Assembly (NCBI RefSeq): GCF_003672135.1
Contig: NC_039516.1
Span: 5,873,838-5,937,837 of the forward strand
Source of the DNA: Ooceraea biroi
Lineage: Eukaryota > Arthropoda > Insecta > Hymenoptera > Formicidae
Length of the DNA stretch: 64,000 nucleotides
Direction of reading: 5' to 3'
Made by a program: the position numbers and the translations under genes. Shown here piece after piece: positions 38,613 to 52,628 of this stretch; positions within the stretch are counted from its first letter, which is position 1; every line of letters starts with the position of its first letter. A model generated the notes under the pieces. It saw only the letters and a list, made by a program, of their open reading frames with translations. It searched no databases and was not told the DNA's origin.

Positions 38613-38830
38613 TTATACATGGCTTTTTTACGCAAACTTGGAATTGTAACTGAAGATAAGGAACGTGCAGTAATATCGTTGTCATGCGAACGTATTCTTG
38701 CAACACTAAAAGAACCATTGTCGCTTGAAGATGCTCGTTGAGGGGGTGTCGCGAGGCGAGCACGTTCGTCGTCTTTCAGCGACAAAGGGCGGCTCGAAGT
38801 ACTGGGTAAGGGTAGCTTTGCCTTTCCCAT
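38613..38830 (-). CDS. probable first coding exon, unidentified minus-strand gene
   Basis: Reading leftwards from the ATG at 38830, 72 codons plus two bases run to a consensus donor (GTGAGTAT, 38612-38605). The peptide starts MGKAKLPLPSTSSRPLSLKD and ends SVTIPSLRKKAMY, with Ser/Arg-rich stretches such as RASSSDNGSFSVARIRS that look like a phosphorylatable disordered tail. Codon third positions are mixed rather than GC-skewed, unlike chance GC-island frames. The frame stays open upstream to 39058, so an earlier start is possible. No acceptor with a good pyrimidine tract was seen upstream, which favours a first exon. I do not recognise the family and did not find exon 2. Confidence 0.45.
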
Positions 38831-38839
38831 AAAGGCGCG

Positions 38840-41800
38840 CGCGGACCATTTTGTATGCCGCGCAACATGACAACATGCTGCGTTATCAGAATTATTGCTC
38901 ACCCCCGCGTTTCTAACCAATACCAGGCTAATGCGGCGCGTTAACATTCGTGGGGTGCGCCTCGGGGTCGCATCCCCGCAAGCTGTGGCCGGACTACACC
39001 ACCATGCTACCGTCTTAAGGCCGATTCGCGCTTTCGATCTATGAACCCGTTTCGTCATTCTTGATGGCGTTCTTTTAAAACAAAATTTAAGTTAGATAAA
39101 TATCTTATTATAAAGATTAAGGATAACATTCGCATGATTTATTATTACAGTAATTTCATATTATATCGTTGAAATGAAAAATCTTATTTCATTTGCTCTT
39201 TTTCTACAATATATGTTAGAATAAAATGCTTTTTCTACGTCACTACTTGCATTTGATAGATAGTTTTACAAAAGATATTACCTGCTTTTTCTTCTTTGTA
39301 AATGAATGAATATATAGCGGGAAATGGTAATTGCTATTTTCCATAGACTAAAATTTCGGAAATATTATTTAAATTTGGAGCATTATATTAAAACTTTATT
39401 TTAATAGAATTAAATAGTCATTATTAGACTTCTTTAATTACATCGCAAGTGTGAATCGGGTTTTACTCTCTTCCATGTACCTTTCGGTATGTTTCGTGTT
39501 CTCGTTTCTCTCTGCATATTGCTCCTCCGTGCACATACGCATATGTCGCCGAATATCCCACGATATACTGGATATTCCGCAGCACAGGCGAAAAGGGATA
39601 CGAAGGCTAAGAAGGGACAGGCTGACTAGCTCCCTTGCGCAGTCCTTTCAATTTATTATTCCAATTCCGCTAGCTAGATTCACCAGCCATCGTGGAATAT
39701 GCATTCTCGATTTCTTGAATCTGTTGGTTCCATGATGTTTGGATTTTCAGATTCAGGAGTCATCAGATTTCATGAATTTACTGTTCTCTCGTGAGTTCTT
39801 GCGAAAAATAGGCCATTTTAAGACACTGTACTTTTATCAAGAGAGAATTTCATAATTTTAAATTTAGAATTTATAAGATTCTAATTTACTACTTTTTACT
39901 ACTTTACAGTTTTGCAAACTTGTAACTCCAATTTTATAATATGAAACATTAATTCTTGTTTTTTTCCTTTACGTTTTTTAAAGAATGTATCTAGATTTTT
40001 AAGAATTTAGATTTTTGATGTTGCGAGATGAGGAAGTTTTGCAATTTCGTGATTGTAGCGTTTTAACAACATTTTACCTTATCTTGAATGTTCAATCCAT
40101 TTGTGGGCATCACCTCTCGCTCATCGGGACGCTTCGAGTACATCAGAGGGCTCGTTCGGCTATTATCATCATCCACCGTTTACCGTCCGCCCCCTCGCCC
40201 CTTCGGCGATCGTAAACGCGGCGCATCGCTTCGGGCCCTCCCCTGGAAATCCCCCCCACGGGTGTATTCCGACCACAAAAGCGCGCCGCTTTATTTATAC
40301 CGGTGGCCTACATCGCGTCTAAATTTGCATAAAAATTTCATACACCATTCTGCAGGTGCAGTCACTTAGCCTCGCAATTTCGGATCAAAGTCGGCGTCGT
40401 CCCTCGGCAACCGTAATGCGCTTTTACCTCTCCCTTACCTTTCCACCCCCCTGAATAAGACGCCCTTAAACAACCCTGCCCCGGTGGAAAGCCGCGACCC
40501 TGGAGTTTATTTCGTGAGGCACCGTAAAAATTTGTGGGTGTACTTTTCCGGAAAGGCGGTACGTCAGGACAGGACGATCCTGCAGGACGCTCCCGGTCGC
40601 CATAAACGTTACGGAGAATGGCTGCTAATAAATTAGGTACATCGTGGAATCGCCCTTCGAGTCCCCTTAGTCTAATCGATTCTCGCGACTACGCGGGGTT
40701 TTCTTTTCTCTCTCACGATAATGAGCGCTAGCGATTCTGATAAAATCCTCGACGAGGGTGCGGATCCCAGCTTTTTAATTCCACCTTCTTTTTAATGCTA
40801 CGTGGTATCGAACATTTTCTTCGAACAATATCTTAATTATATCATCATAGTACAATAAACTCTCTTATCTCTTATTAACATCTTACCAGTTAACATATTT
40901 CTTTAGAATCTTTCTAGTGTTACATTATGGTTCTAGCTTTATTCCTATGAATGTTTTATTTTGCAGAATCAATCTCAGCTATGGCAACTTAATTAAGAAC
41001 GTTTTAAAAATATCAGCCTAGATGCCTGCATTTTTCGTGCTATTCTCTTTTTCAATATATCTAATTCATGTCTTTCTGATTACGTAATACTGTGATATTA
41101 TATTAATTTCATATAATTGCTTTTATTTTTCATAAAAGCAAATTATGTATGGATAGACTTACCTTTCGCGTTATTTGATTGGAATTATGCTAGAAGACAA
41201 TTTTCAGCGCGAGAAAAGTTTGTCGAGATGACAAGTCCCAGATCTGCGCTCCAGGAGAAAGAGGACGAAGGACTCGCCGCGTACTCGTTCGTTTTCAACG
41301 GTCGATCATTAAATCCGTAAAAAGATCAAGGATCCGCCCACCTACCGGCCCGACACCGGCTCATGGAGCACCAATTACTATACCCGGCGACCATTAAGCT
41401 CGCGTACATACGTACATACCACGCGGCTACGCATTGGCGTAGTCCGCGCCTTCCTTATATTTGATATTCGCGAAAATCGGACAATGTGCTGTATATTCCG
41501 TGAGACTCTTTATAATAGCGTGAATAATTGTAAGACGGCCAAAGTATAATTAAACGTCTAGACGCATTTGATTGATTGCGGCGGGACCGATAATCGCGAA
41601 AGAGGTTATTGTTAAATTCTAATAGTCGATAGACTGCCCGATGTAATTTTATCAGGATATGGATTAGGAGAGAGGGATATGATGCATTCATGAAGACGGG
41701 GCGATGGCGGCGTAACAAAGATATGTCAATAGAACTTGAGGATTTATTAGGAAGATATCTAGACAGAGAAAATTCATTATTTGGACCGCAAATGATAAAT

Positions 41801-44800
41801 TTCACACTTGTCTCAGACTTCCAACTCTATTATCGAGTTATTTCAGAACTGCATGATCATGTAGAAAAAGTCAAAGTATTTAAATTTAAGATATCAATAA
41901 TGTTACCAAAGTTTGTAATCTGAGAAAATTCAAAATTATGATCTGCATTTTACAGAGAGAGTAATCCGGGAGCTATGTTAAATGTATCTTAAATTATATC
42001 TAGGTGTATAATTTTGCACACATTTCTCCAAAGAAATAATTCGCAAGGATTATGTGAAAATTAATGAGAACTTCTAGTTTAATCTTCGTGTTCAGTCGTC
42101 TCGTTACTGGGAGACAAGACACATCTTCATCCCATAGTCTATTTCTCTACATGCTACATTCTATCAAACATATATTAAACCGAAATATTTCTTATCCAAA
42201 CAATCTGTACAAAATTTGAAAAATAAAAGGAAAATTGAAAACGAAGGTTGGAAAGAGGATCTTCGACGCCACTGGCTAAGCCGACACGTAGGCGGCCGGT
42301 GTGTATCACGTGCAAATCCACGCGCGTGTACGTGTGTATTCGCACACGTGCGGGTGCACAAGCACCATGTGAATACCTCACGTGGGTGTGAAGTCGCGCG
42401 CGTGTGTCGGCGACCGTTCGCTCGCTCGCGCGAATGTGGTAAGAGAGAAGGCAAGAAGGTAGTAGCTCGTAGCCCAGGAAATCTATCCCAGCTCCGACAC
42501 CGGCTCCCTCTCAGCCGCCATCGCGCGCCATACGACTTTCGCCTCACCGCCCTGTAATCATCGCGAGTCAGTGGCGGCGGCCGCTAATTATGTTTCATAA
42601 CACTTCTTACCCCCACTCTAATATCCACTCCCTTAAGGGCAGCTCGTCATTTATTTACATCATATTCATCCCGGGGGATAACGCTGCTCCTCCGGACCTC
42701 TTAGTTCTCTCCCTGCCGCCTACCTACCGTCCTCCGTTCTCCGACGTTTTCTCTGTTCGGCCACGCCGCGAGACCAGGACAAAAACCGGCCAATTTCGTG
42801 GCGAAATAATGCGCGAAACGCCACGCGGAATCGCCTGGACGGCGAGATGCGAAAAACTCGCTCACCGTTGTCGGTATTGCGGAAAAGACACGCGGCGGTA
42901 ACACGAAAAGCGACATTTCCTTCGATTTTCTTGACGGAGTTATGATTAAATTTGTACTAATCACGTTAGAAATAGTATGACGTCGCGAAAGAGTAACTTC
43001 TATGCATCAATTTATTTATATTTCTGAATATTAAAGAATAATTATTATAAAATAAATTAAAAATTCTCATATTTCGCAAATAAAGCTAACACACATCAAG
43101 GAATAATTTGTTAGAAAGAGAACAAATAGAAACTATACATAGTACATCAAAGAAGTATTCCAATTTTCCTGTACTTATTTTCTTGTCAAAATGAAAACAA
43201 TATAATAAACAAAATATGCAATTAAAAATACGAAAAAAGGAAAGAACTGAAAGAAAGATAGAAACAAAATGGAAGAGAGAGCATACAATCAAACGGATTA
43301 AGAAATTTGCAAAGTTTTTGATAATTTTCTCAAACAATTGACTAACTAAACAGGTGGCAAATGTCGCTAATAAAGAAGATCTACTAAAAGTTTGGAAATT
43401 TCGGCAGTTTCGAGACGTAATCGTGGGTAATCGCGACTTGATAGACGTTCGTGGCTTCGTGCTCCTCGATTGATTCTGGGATTAGCTTGAAGGTTCTGGG
43501 TGCCAACTGCGATCGTTCCGTTCCTTTCGACTCCTTCCTCCACCTCCTTCCCTCCCATAGTCTTCTCTTCCCCATAGCCTTCCATCCCTCGAGAATCTTC
43601 GAACAGACGCGCTGTATACCCGGCAAATTGGTGGCACTTCTGCGGTCGGGCGATTAAGTGGTTTCAAGCGGTATCCGCTAAGAAAATTGGCAAGGTGGAG
43701 AACGAATCAGCTTTTAATTAAGCCGCTGTCTTTTCGAGATGGTCGTCATGACGACCGAGGGGACAGCTAGGTGTTCGCTTGTCCGCTGACACAAAGAAAA
43801 TCGAATTACACTCGAAGTAATGTACAACGTGCCTCGAAATAGCGAGTAAATAAGAGAAATTGACTCCCTATTGTCATATGCCACCACGGTAATAACAAAA
43901 CCATCTTTTGGACCCCTCAAATTACGAAGATTTTCTCGAGTTGTTGATCTGTAAAGTTTTTATACTTTATAAAAACTTCTCATGTTTTCTCGTGCTTCGT
44001 ATTTTTGCAGTTTAGATTTGCTGGATTTGATTCTCAACTTTAACTAGGATTTATTGTGGATCTGAAGATTTTAAACGTTTTAATTTAATCCTTATATTAT
44101 AAATTTTTTCCATTTTCTACTTGAATCTCTATTTAAAATTATCTATAAATACAATCATTTCCAATCGTATCTAAAATAAATAAAGTAATAAATAAAGACT
44201 CAATAAATGCTCAAGAATATATCAATAATCAATTCAATACTTCGAAAAAATACATCATACAATTTCAGAATAATTATTCGTTATTATCAAATACATATTC
44301 TTCATATGAAATTTTACATGTACGAGTTATGCTTTCCACTCAGACTTTAGAAAAAGCTAAATTGTGTTTCCAGAATCCCCGCTTTATTACCATTATATGT
44401 TTGTCTGTCGAGCACAGTCGGCAGTTATCAAAGGTCTCGTTGTTTGGCCCGTTACGAGCCGTCATGTGATCTTGTTTGGCCCTCTGTTTCGACCCGATCG
44501 TTGTTCTCTCATTTTGCGATATTAAATATCGCGCTACGGCCGCCACGTGGTCAGCATTATAAGTCCACGTAAACGGGCACGGCTGCGTCCGCCAAAACCG
44601 CAAGCCTAACCGAACCACTTTCGGAGACGTCCAGGTTTCGTTGTACAACAGATGTCAATCATGCTCGAGGGATATGGACAATAGTCCTTTGTCACGACAC
44701 GCTGACTTCCCTCACGTCTTTACGAAATTGCTTTACAATCTCTAAACGCGCCATTCCGTCGATCGCTGCTCATTTCCAACTCGATCGATTTAATCCGCAT

Positions 44801-45235
44801 CATTTGATTTGAAGAACTGTACGGTATATACGGTATCTTTTGCCGAGAATTATGTGAAACCGAAAATCTAATATTGTTAATTAGCATAGAATCATTTTAC
44901 GCTGGAGTTTTATTAAAATTTTCAGATTTTAATAATAATTCAAAACGCAAGACTTTATTAAGAAGGTAAAAACTTCTTTAATTGAAATAATTCTCGCGAG
45001 AGACGATGCCGGCATAGGTGTTCATTTATCTTGGTGGAGCAAAAAGTCACTTACATTATCTCGTCGGCGAGGGTTCCGATTAATAAATTATTTCGCTGAA
45101 AAGCAGCCGGTGTTTCTTGTAAAGGCCGGCGTTGTTATCTCGAGAGAGATAATATTGCGAAGATACTCGAATACCGTGGTTAACTCTGTACGTCACGGTC
45201 GATGGGAATAAAAACGGTAAGGAAAGGTAAAGAGC
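38840..45235. other. gene-poor stretch, no gene recognised
   Basis: AT-rich at 39060-39420, 39830-40090, 40800-41140 and 42960-43360; GC-rich at 40120-40760 and 42270-42900. An alternating CGTG/CACG tract lies at 42315-42365. A minus-strand donor-like site at 41161-41156 follows sequence with stops in all frames, so no coding exon is called there. Confidence 0.4.
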
Positions 45236-45241
45236 ACTTAC

Positions 45242-45361
45242 CTTAATGACACGGGCGGTACTTAATAGCACCGCCATTATTACTGGAGCAGGCATTGTTT
45301 CGCGTCGTTCTTCTCGTATTTCTGCGATATCTGATAAGCGCCAAACGCTCGTAATCGCCAT
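45242..45361 (-). CDS. probable first coding exon, unidentified minus-strand gene
   Basis: An ATG at 45361 in a strong insect-type start context (CACAAAATGG) opens exactly 40 codons that end in AAG at a consensus donor (GTAAGT, 45241-45236), phase 0. The peptide starts MAITSVWRLSDIAEIREERR and ends TARVIK; residues 24-38 (MPAPVIMAVLLSTAR) are hydrophobic, a short possible membrane or amphipathic segment. I do not recognise it. The next exon was not found to the left. The combined start context and donor are better than expected for a random site, but this remains unconfirmed. Confidence 0.4.
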
Positions 45362-45364
45362 TTT

Positions 45365-48300
45365 GTGACAGGTCGGCGTCAGCCTACATCTTACTCAACT
45401 TTACTTGCTAGTCACTCGTGATCTCAGCTTCTAAACAGATTTCTTAAAGAATTTAATCTTCCTTCAAGATCAAATTGTGATGTCACGAATAATATAATCT
45501 TAACCGTCATGGTATTTTAGTATCTACAGCAAAGAAAACAATCAAAACAAAATTGATATTAAAAATCACATCAAATAATCTCGTGAAACATTTAATGGAA
45601 CAACACAATGGATAACCGTTGTCATCCGCGCATCTATCGCAAGCTCGAGACCGACGCGCTGCATTTTTCATATCGATTCGATGGTCGAGACGCGCGCATC
45701 GATAGGATTCGTGTGGGTCCAAAATGCACGAACAACAGGGTCGTAGGAGGGCGAGAGCGAAGGAGCATCGAAAGACGGGAATAAGTGCCGCGTAACCGCG
45801 CGGCGATTTGTCCGGATCAGCGTCAGGGCTAAGCAGATTACACAGGCTCCCCCAAACGAAGCAGCAACCCCGTCGACTGTCCATGGCAATCCCGAAAGTT
45901 CATTGGGAGGTCCATCGGCGGACAGCCGAGAGAAAGAAACGCCTATCCTATGTGATTGACTGGCTCGGAACACCCTTTACAGCCGGCGACCTCCTGTTAG
46001 GCGATTAATGTCTCCCCGATTGAATCGCTTCCGACTTCTCCGTTGGAAATCACAAAAATGAAGTATACAGGTTCCTTTCTCGAGACTGTGAGCTCTAATC
46101 GATGTATTACATCGATATTTGTGAGTAGGATAAACGCATCACGAACGATCAATCGATCGTGATACGTTTTATAAATATTTTTCCTCGTGGAAAAATGCTA
46201 GTTGTTTATAATTTTAGCTATCTTATATCTCTGAATCGATGATGAAGATCGATGAAAAAAGAAAATTGTGGGAATCTTGAGTAACGTGCCGTCACGATGT
46301 ATGAAATTGTTGAAAATTGTACGTACGTAAAATAAATGAGTTGCGCATAAATCACCCGAGGACTCAGCAGATCGTAATAACGAAAAGTTATTTCCTAACG
46401 ACGATTGCTGAACACGAATCAATTTTACGGGATCGATACGATCGTGAAACGCGGTATTAATCAGTGCAGCGCAAAATGGCCATAACAATAATTGCTCGTT
46501 TCACGGCATGTTCATGCGAATATAAATCGCGCTACGTCTAGAACGGTACGACGTGTAGAATCGCGAAGCATTAATCTGCACGGCGGTATTATATTCGTCC
46601 GTATAAAACGAAGTTGTGTCGTAGACCACAAAGTTGCGCGTATGTGTAATTTTGCTTACGTATTGTCTACATGACATTTAGACATGATTAAATCACAGCT
46701 TATTTTCTTGGTCCGGGCTTTATTATCTGCGGCTGGAAAATTGCGCGGTAGATCTATTCAGCGTATGTGCAAACGTTGCGTAGGTGTAATGAGAATCATG
46801 CATTCCGCTCTTATTGTTATTACCGCGTGCATTCCGACACGATAAATTAACGTTTCGCTTTTAATCGAGTTGATTAAGGCAGCAGCAGTTAGCAGCGAGT
46901 TAACAGCAAATCTATATTTATGATATTATAATCAATAATAGGTATGTTGTGTATAACTCTTCTCAATTTTTCAAAAATAAGAAAATGCATAGCATGAGCT
47001 TTTATTAAATACGTATAATTTTAGAAAGTAACATATGCATCTACAATTAATTTTTTATATATTCTGTACGCATAAGTCTAAGAATATTCGAAAACATATC
47101 TGTACAAACATAGCTCGAAGATATATTTTTAAAATATATCTAAAATATCTTCCAGAGCTTTTCCCGAAAGAGATATGTCAAACGAGATTTTTATCATTTA
47201 TTCATCGACCAAATTTATCCGCTCGCTCGTTCATAGCATCGCGCCGAGGTCAATCTTTTTTACCGCGCACGTCGCTGTAGATACATAAAGTTACAAAGGT
47301 CGCGCCGGGCCGCGTCTGTTCCGACGCGGTTCTTTGAAGTGGTTTTCGCTGGTCTGCAAGTATTAAACGAGTTCACCTGATCGTAATGCAGGCAATAACC
47401 GCCGCTGTGTGGCAGCGGCGGCGGCGGTGGCGGCGGCAGCAGATTATTCGGGACGAAAAAGCCGCGGCGGTGGGCGGAAGAGCCGAACGACCGGAAGCGG
47501 CGAGGCGGTATTCTCTTTGATACGCGCCAAGGCGTAGCTTTTTAGAAGCTCGCGGAACGCTGCGTTTACGCGCTCGCCGGGCTTGGAAGCGTGAGCTTTG
47601 ATGGACGAGCGTAAATGAAATTAACTCCTCGAGTTGGATACTTGAGAATAAAAGACTTCGCACGACATTCGACTGGATGCAGGAATTTTAGACAACATTT
47701 TGTATTAATCCTTTATGTATCGCCATAGAATGTTTCCAGTACCAAGCCTACACTTTTATGCGTCTGAATTTAGACGTTGCATCTATAATCTAGAATCGTA
47801 GATTATTCTTATTCGTAATTATTTCTGCATAAAATTTCAAGTTCCATAATTTCAGAAGAAATGTTAGGCTGATTACAAGCGTTAATTGCCGATGCGGGAT
47901 CATATTTATACGGTAGTCGCGTCACGAAAGGCTGGAAAAGCGAATAATTAATTGAGGTCACCGGTTCGATCTTGATCGCGCGGCGTAGATTGCTCGGCGA
48001 ACATGAAAGTGCATGCCGCGTGTGTAATATGTAATTAGTTAACCGCTCACGTCGTTACCACCGCTAATTGACACCGGTCGCGCGTTGCACGTCGTCTCTC
48101 GCAGGCATCTCTAATTACTAGTGTTCGCAAAGAGATCGAATCGCGAAATTATTGCGCCGATTTTTGGTTCTTCCCAATATGTGTTACATATGCTAATAAC
48201 GGATAATAGAGAATTGCTATTCTTTGCCGCGGCTTCGCAATAATTAAATCAGACGACATTAAGAGCAAACGAGTGCGCAACCTCGATACTTATTAACGTA

Positions 48301-50640
48301 ATAAGATTTTTATTACATTAATTATAGCCATTTCCCTTATCATTCTTCCTTTAATCATGGGACGGATCGCAACAACCAAGAAAAATAGCGCCCCTTATAG
48401 CTTGATGTCTATGACTATAAAGAGATTTGACGATTTATTAATTGGAGGATGTAAATAAATATAACGAGACCTTTGTATTTTAATTAATTTTGATTTTACG
48501 ATAACTGAAATTTTAGTAATGGCTTAATTATTGTGTGTGTGTGTGTGTGTGCATGTGTGATGTATAATATAAATATATTTAATGCATTTGAAGTTACACC
48601 GTGAGATTCTCCTAACTGCCGTTTTTAGAAATTTTATTTTCGCCCGTCGTAATTAGCGATCTCGGTGCAAAATTAGCGATTGTTTAGATTGATTAACAAA
48701 ATTAATTCGATCGAGTCACAGTTGCGAATTAAGCTCAGCTTCTGCTGAAAATTGGGCCCGATAACACGGTAATCATGAGTGCATCGATGCGCTCACCGTT
48801 CACATCCGGTCGCAGGAGTAAAAGCGGGATCGATAGCCGATCGCACGTAAATATATTGGTCCGCCGAATCGCGTCACGCCTCGATTAACTGTTTCGCACG
48901 GTTCGCAATTTGTACGCGAATGATTACATTTACCACCCGCGGGATAATAATACAATGCAGCGCGCGAATCGCGAGATTTTTAACCCCCCGTCCTCTCTGC
49001 TCCTCCCTCATCCCTAACCCTCCTGCAGCGGCGGCAACGGCAACGCAACAACAACGGTATCGCGCGTTGTTTCTCCCGCGATGTGCCGCGCTGTGTAATT
49101 ACGATAATCCGCTGATGATATAATTTACGAGGCCGCATCGCTACCCGCGCATTTATCACACGAGGTAATTTCCTGCTTTATTATAATAATATCCGGGGTA
49201 ATATGCCTCCGCCTGCGCGCCGAATACCTTCTTATTTTCGAGCATGCCGCTTCTCTTCGTTAACCGGCTCGTACCGCCTTAGCGCGACGTTAATTATTTC
49301 GCGCAGTTGCCGACTTGTGCGTTTTCGCGTCGCCGCACTTGGCGGTGAGATCAGGAGATTGTATTAAATCTTTCACTTGCAATCGGGAGATATGTAATTT
49401 AGAAACTCGTGATTTATCTAGAAAAACGTGGCATGCGATTAAAAGTATCATTTCGCGAATCTATTAATGGAGAACATGTTTTCAATTGCAACGGAAATTT
49501 TTTTCTTCTTTTCTGACAATGTTATCGAAAGAGATTATCTATTTGTAATATATAATATTTCCGTCTTATGTATTTTAGACAAAAATACCAATAATTAGAA
49601 AACATATATATCTTCTTTCAAAGTCACAAATTCAATCGTAATTGACGATTCAGTTACGGTACAGTAGAGAAATCTAACTGTGCTGTTTCGTGCAGACTTA
49701 ATGTCGATGTCGAGGTTTTTTTACGGGGATCTCCGAGCCAGTTAAAGCCAAGACTTATCTTGAAATGTTACGTTCGAAACCACTCGCGAGATATTCGACG
49801 AAATAATATCTCGGAATACAAGCGGGCGAGTACGGGAAAGAGGAAAAAGCGCCAGCGATGCAGGGTAAGCGGGCTCCAACCCCCATTCATCTTCAACGCT
49901 CGTTCCGGCCGAGGATAACGCTATTTCGACCGTAATACTTCTGTCGGAGAATCGCCCAGCGGAAAAAGTAGTTCGGTATTGCAGCTGCTGGCGCACGCGC
50001 ATTTCCCGGTTCCTCGACAAATGGCAATAACGACGATAATAGCGCGTCGAATCGCAAAGATGTAGGATAAAGGGAGATCTTGAAAGACCTGAGTAGATAT
50101 AGACCCAGAGCTGTGAAGTATCGTTTCTATCGATCCTATCGATTGTGATCGGAACTCGACGATTCGCAACGATACTTAATACAACTTTCCTTACTTCATG
50201 TAGCGTCACTTTCGACTTTTTAAGAAATGATGGTTCGTTGATGTGGGAAACATAGAAAATCGAAAACGAAAAACTTACAAACTTGATGAAGTACTTCTAT
50301 AAATGTAAGAAACGTTTAATGGCATTAATTATTTTTTGTTTTCCTTTCTTTTAATATTAAATGGTGGATTATTTCTTTATCATAATCTTTCATGATTGCT
50401 TTCCGCAATCCTTTCATGGCATTGATTTTTATCTTTTAATGAAGAAATACAGGTACAAATATAGCATATATAAAAGTGTTCAGTTATACAACAGAATCAT
50501 GACCTAGGAAAAAAAAGACAGGAAGATGCACAGAATGCTCGATCAAAATCGTCGTGTGATCGGCAAAGTGCGACGTTTCCGTCTCTGCGGAAGTGTTCAT
50601 GAGTATCACGAGAGAAAGGTACCGATCACAGAAAGGCTAA
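45365..50640. other. gene-poor stretch, no gene recognised
   Basis: Alternating AT-rich and moderate-GC DNA. A CGG/CCG-rich patch lies at 47400-47500 and a (TG)n microsatellite at 48531-48559. A 155-codon minus frame at 50209-49742 starts with GTG and is within chance expectation. No exon with paired splice sites was found. Confidence 0.4.
48531..48559 (+). repeat. TG dinucleotide microsatellite
   Basis: About ten uninterrupted TG units followed by GCATGTGTG. Confidence 0.9.
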
Positions 50641-52628
50641 GAGAGGTTTGAATGATAGAGGATACGCGGTGGGGGTACGAGATTGGGAATAATAAGAGCG
50701 CGATCGGCGAAGTGTGGCACAGCCGCAGTGGTAGACGTTGACGGGATTTCCCAGAGAAGTGCACAACGATATACTCCCACGTCTCCGCTCGACGAGCGGA
50801 CGAACCCAGCCGAAGCGAGCCATCCGAGCAACCACATCAGCCACCCGCCTACCCACCGCCCAGCCAGCCAGCAGCGAGCTAACCACCCACCTGCGTTAGC
50901 CACGGCAGCCGTTGTCGCTGACGCCGACGCCGCCGCCGCCGCCGCCACTCGGTCGTGTTTAAAGCTCCGCCAGTAAAACAATAAATTGCGCTCGAGAGAA
51001 CGGCTGTGTGAGGAAGAAAGAGAATGAGAGAGAAAGAGGAAGACAGAGGAGGTGAGAGAAGGCGTAAAAGAAAGAGAGGTGAGAGTCGCGGCGTACTAGC
51101 GCGGAGGAAAGCGGTCCCTGTCAGCAATTGCCCCCTCTCGTAAGAAAAAATGGCAGCTGCCGTGGCTGGATGGCGCGTACGAGACCATAATATCGCGCAC
51201 CATCCTACCTCGTACTGTACGTGTGGACGTCAGCGCGCGAGCGCGACGGGCGGGGCGGGCTGCCACGATTGGGAAGGGCGGAAGGAGGGGTAGACGAAAG
51301 AAGGAGGCGTGAGGAAGAAGAGACAAGGACATGGAGAGAAATAGAGAGTTGAAGAGAGAGATAGAGAGAGAAAGAGAGAGGAGAGGCAGACGGCAAGAAA
51401 AAAAGTAACGTGCGACGAGGAGGGATGATCTGAGTGAGTAGCGACGACTACGATGACGACGAGGACGATGATGCCGAAGACGACGACGAGGACGACGGCG
51501 GCGACGACCACCACTGAGGCTGACCGAGACTCCTCCTGTGAATGTTCGAGCGTGTGGTGTTGTATCGTCGGCTCCCGGTTGGCAGTTTCGGTCAGACATC
51601 AGCGCGAGGAAAAGAGAGGGACGAGCGCAAGAGAAACGATACGACATAATAATGTGAGGTGGCTTCGCGCGAGAGAGAACCCGAGGGCGGAGCCGCGTGC
51701 TGAACCCGGGGGCGGAGCATGTTGGTAAGGTCCCGCCCACCGACATCCGCAGGCACACTGTCGAGTATTCTCTCCTCTCGCTCTCACTGCCGTGTTTTAC
51801 CGTCCCTTTGGCTCGTCGTCCGTGCTCGATCGTGTGGGGGGTGGGGGCCGAAACGAAGAGGCGACCGGCGGTGGCGCGGGTCAGTCTGTCGGGCAACCGG
51901 TCGGTCTGTCGTTCTCTGCTCTGTCCGCGCCACGTTACGCTCGCGCGACCCAACCGTAAACGATACATCAAGCAGCTCTGCTTTTCGCGCGTGCGACAGA
52001 AGCGACCACGTTCCCGCGACGACGTGACTGCTCCGACGCTGTTGATAGAGTGGCACTTTAGCGATCGCTCGTCGGTGATTACGTCGGATCATACCTAATA
52101 CGTCGAACACCGAATGACAACCTGGCCGGTTATTTAGCAACGTTTTAGTGTTGTGCTCCGATCCACTGCCGTACGCTTTGATCAGGACTCTGTTCCGATT
52201 CCAACGGACCCGGTCGCGCTCTATTGGTCACGCGACGTACGAGACGATCACGGCTGACCAATCCGCACCCGCGGATAACCCCTGTGCACGAGAATTCGCT
52301 CGCGACTGTCTTACACTCCCGCGCGCACGTGCGTGCACGCGCGCTGTCATATCTTCGCGCGCACGCATGTCAACGACACGGGGTCGAAGTTGACATTCGC
52401 GAGCAGCAGAGAGGATGCTGATGCTGCATGACCGGCGCGCAAGGCGTATCGACAATAGAAAACTGTACCGTTTTCCGAACGGCCATTGTCAGCACAACGG
52501 TTATCAGCATTGTCGTGGCACACGACGCCCGTAACGACGTCGCGACGTCAAGCAATTCGGCTCGCGGACGCGCCCCCGGCTAGTTCATCAATAGACCCCA
52601 CGTGGCCCAGGAAGCAGCGCGCGAGGTG
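50641..52628 (+). promoter_or_regulatory. GC-rich upstream region and 5' leader of the probable T-box gene
   Basis: GC-rich DNA leading into the coding exon at 52629. It holds a CCG run at 50928-50946, GA-rich tracts at 51000-51070 and 51330-51395 (GAGA-type tracts are bound by GAGA-factor-like proteins at insect developmental promoters), and a GAC/GAG triplet-rich block at 51440-51515. No TATA box is evident. The transcription start is not located; several short upstream ATG frames would lie in a long leader. The 291-codon antisense frame here is low complexity and not called. Confidence 0.4.

Noticed and set aside
41156..41240. minus-strand exon ending at a GTAAGT donor
   Set aside because: After the likely acceptor all three frames contain stops, so it cannot be an internal coding exon.
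49742..50209. 155-codon minus-strand frame
   Set aside because: GTG start, no motif, and of a length expected by chance.
51096..51971. 291-codon minus-strand frame
   Set aside because: Low-complexity Arg/Ser/Leu/Pro runs come from GA- and GAC-rich DNA; it is antisense to the gene leader and has no domain.
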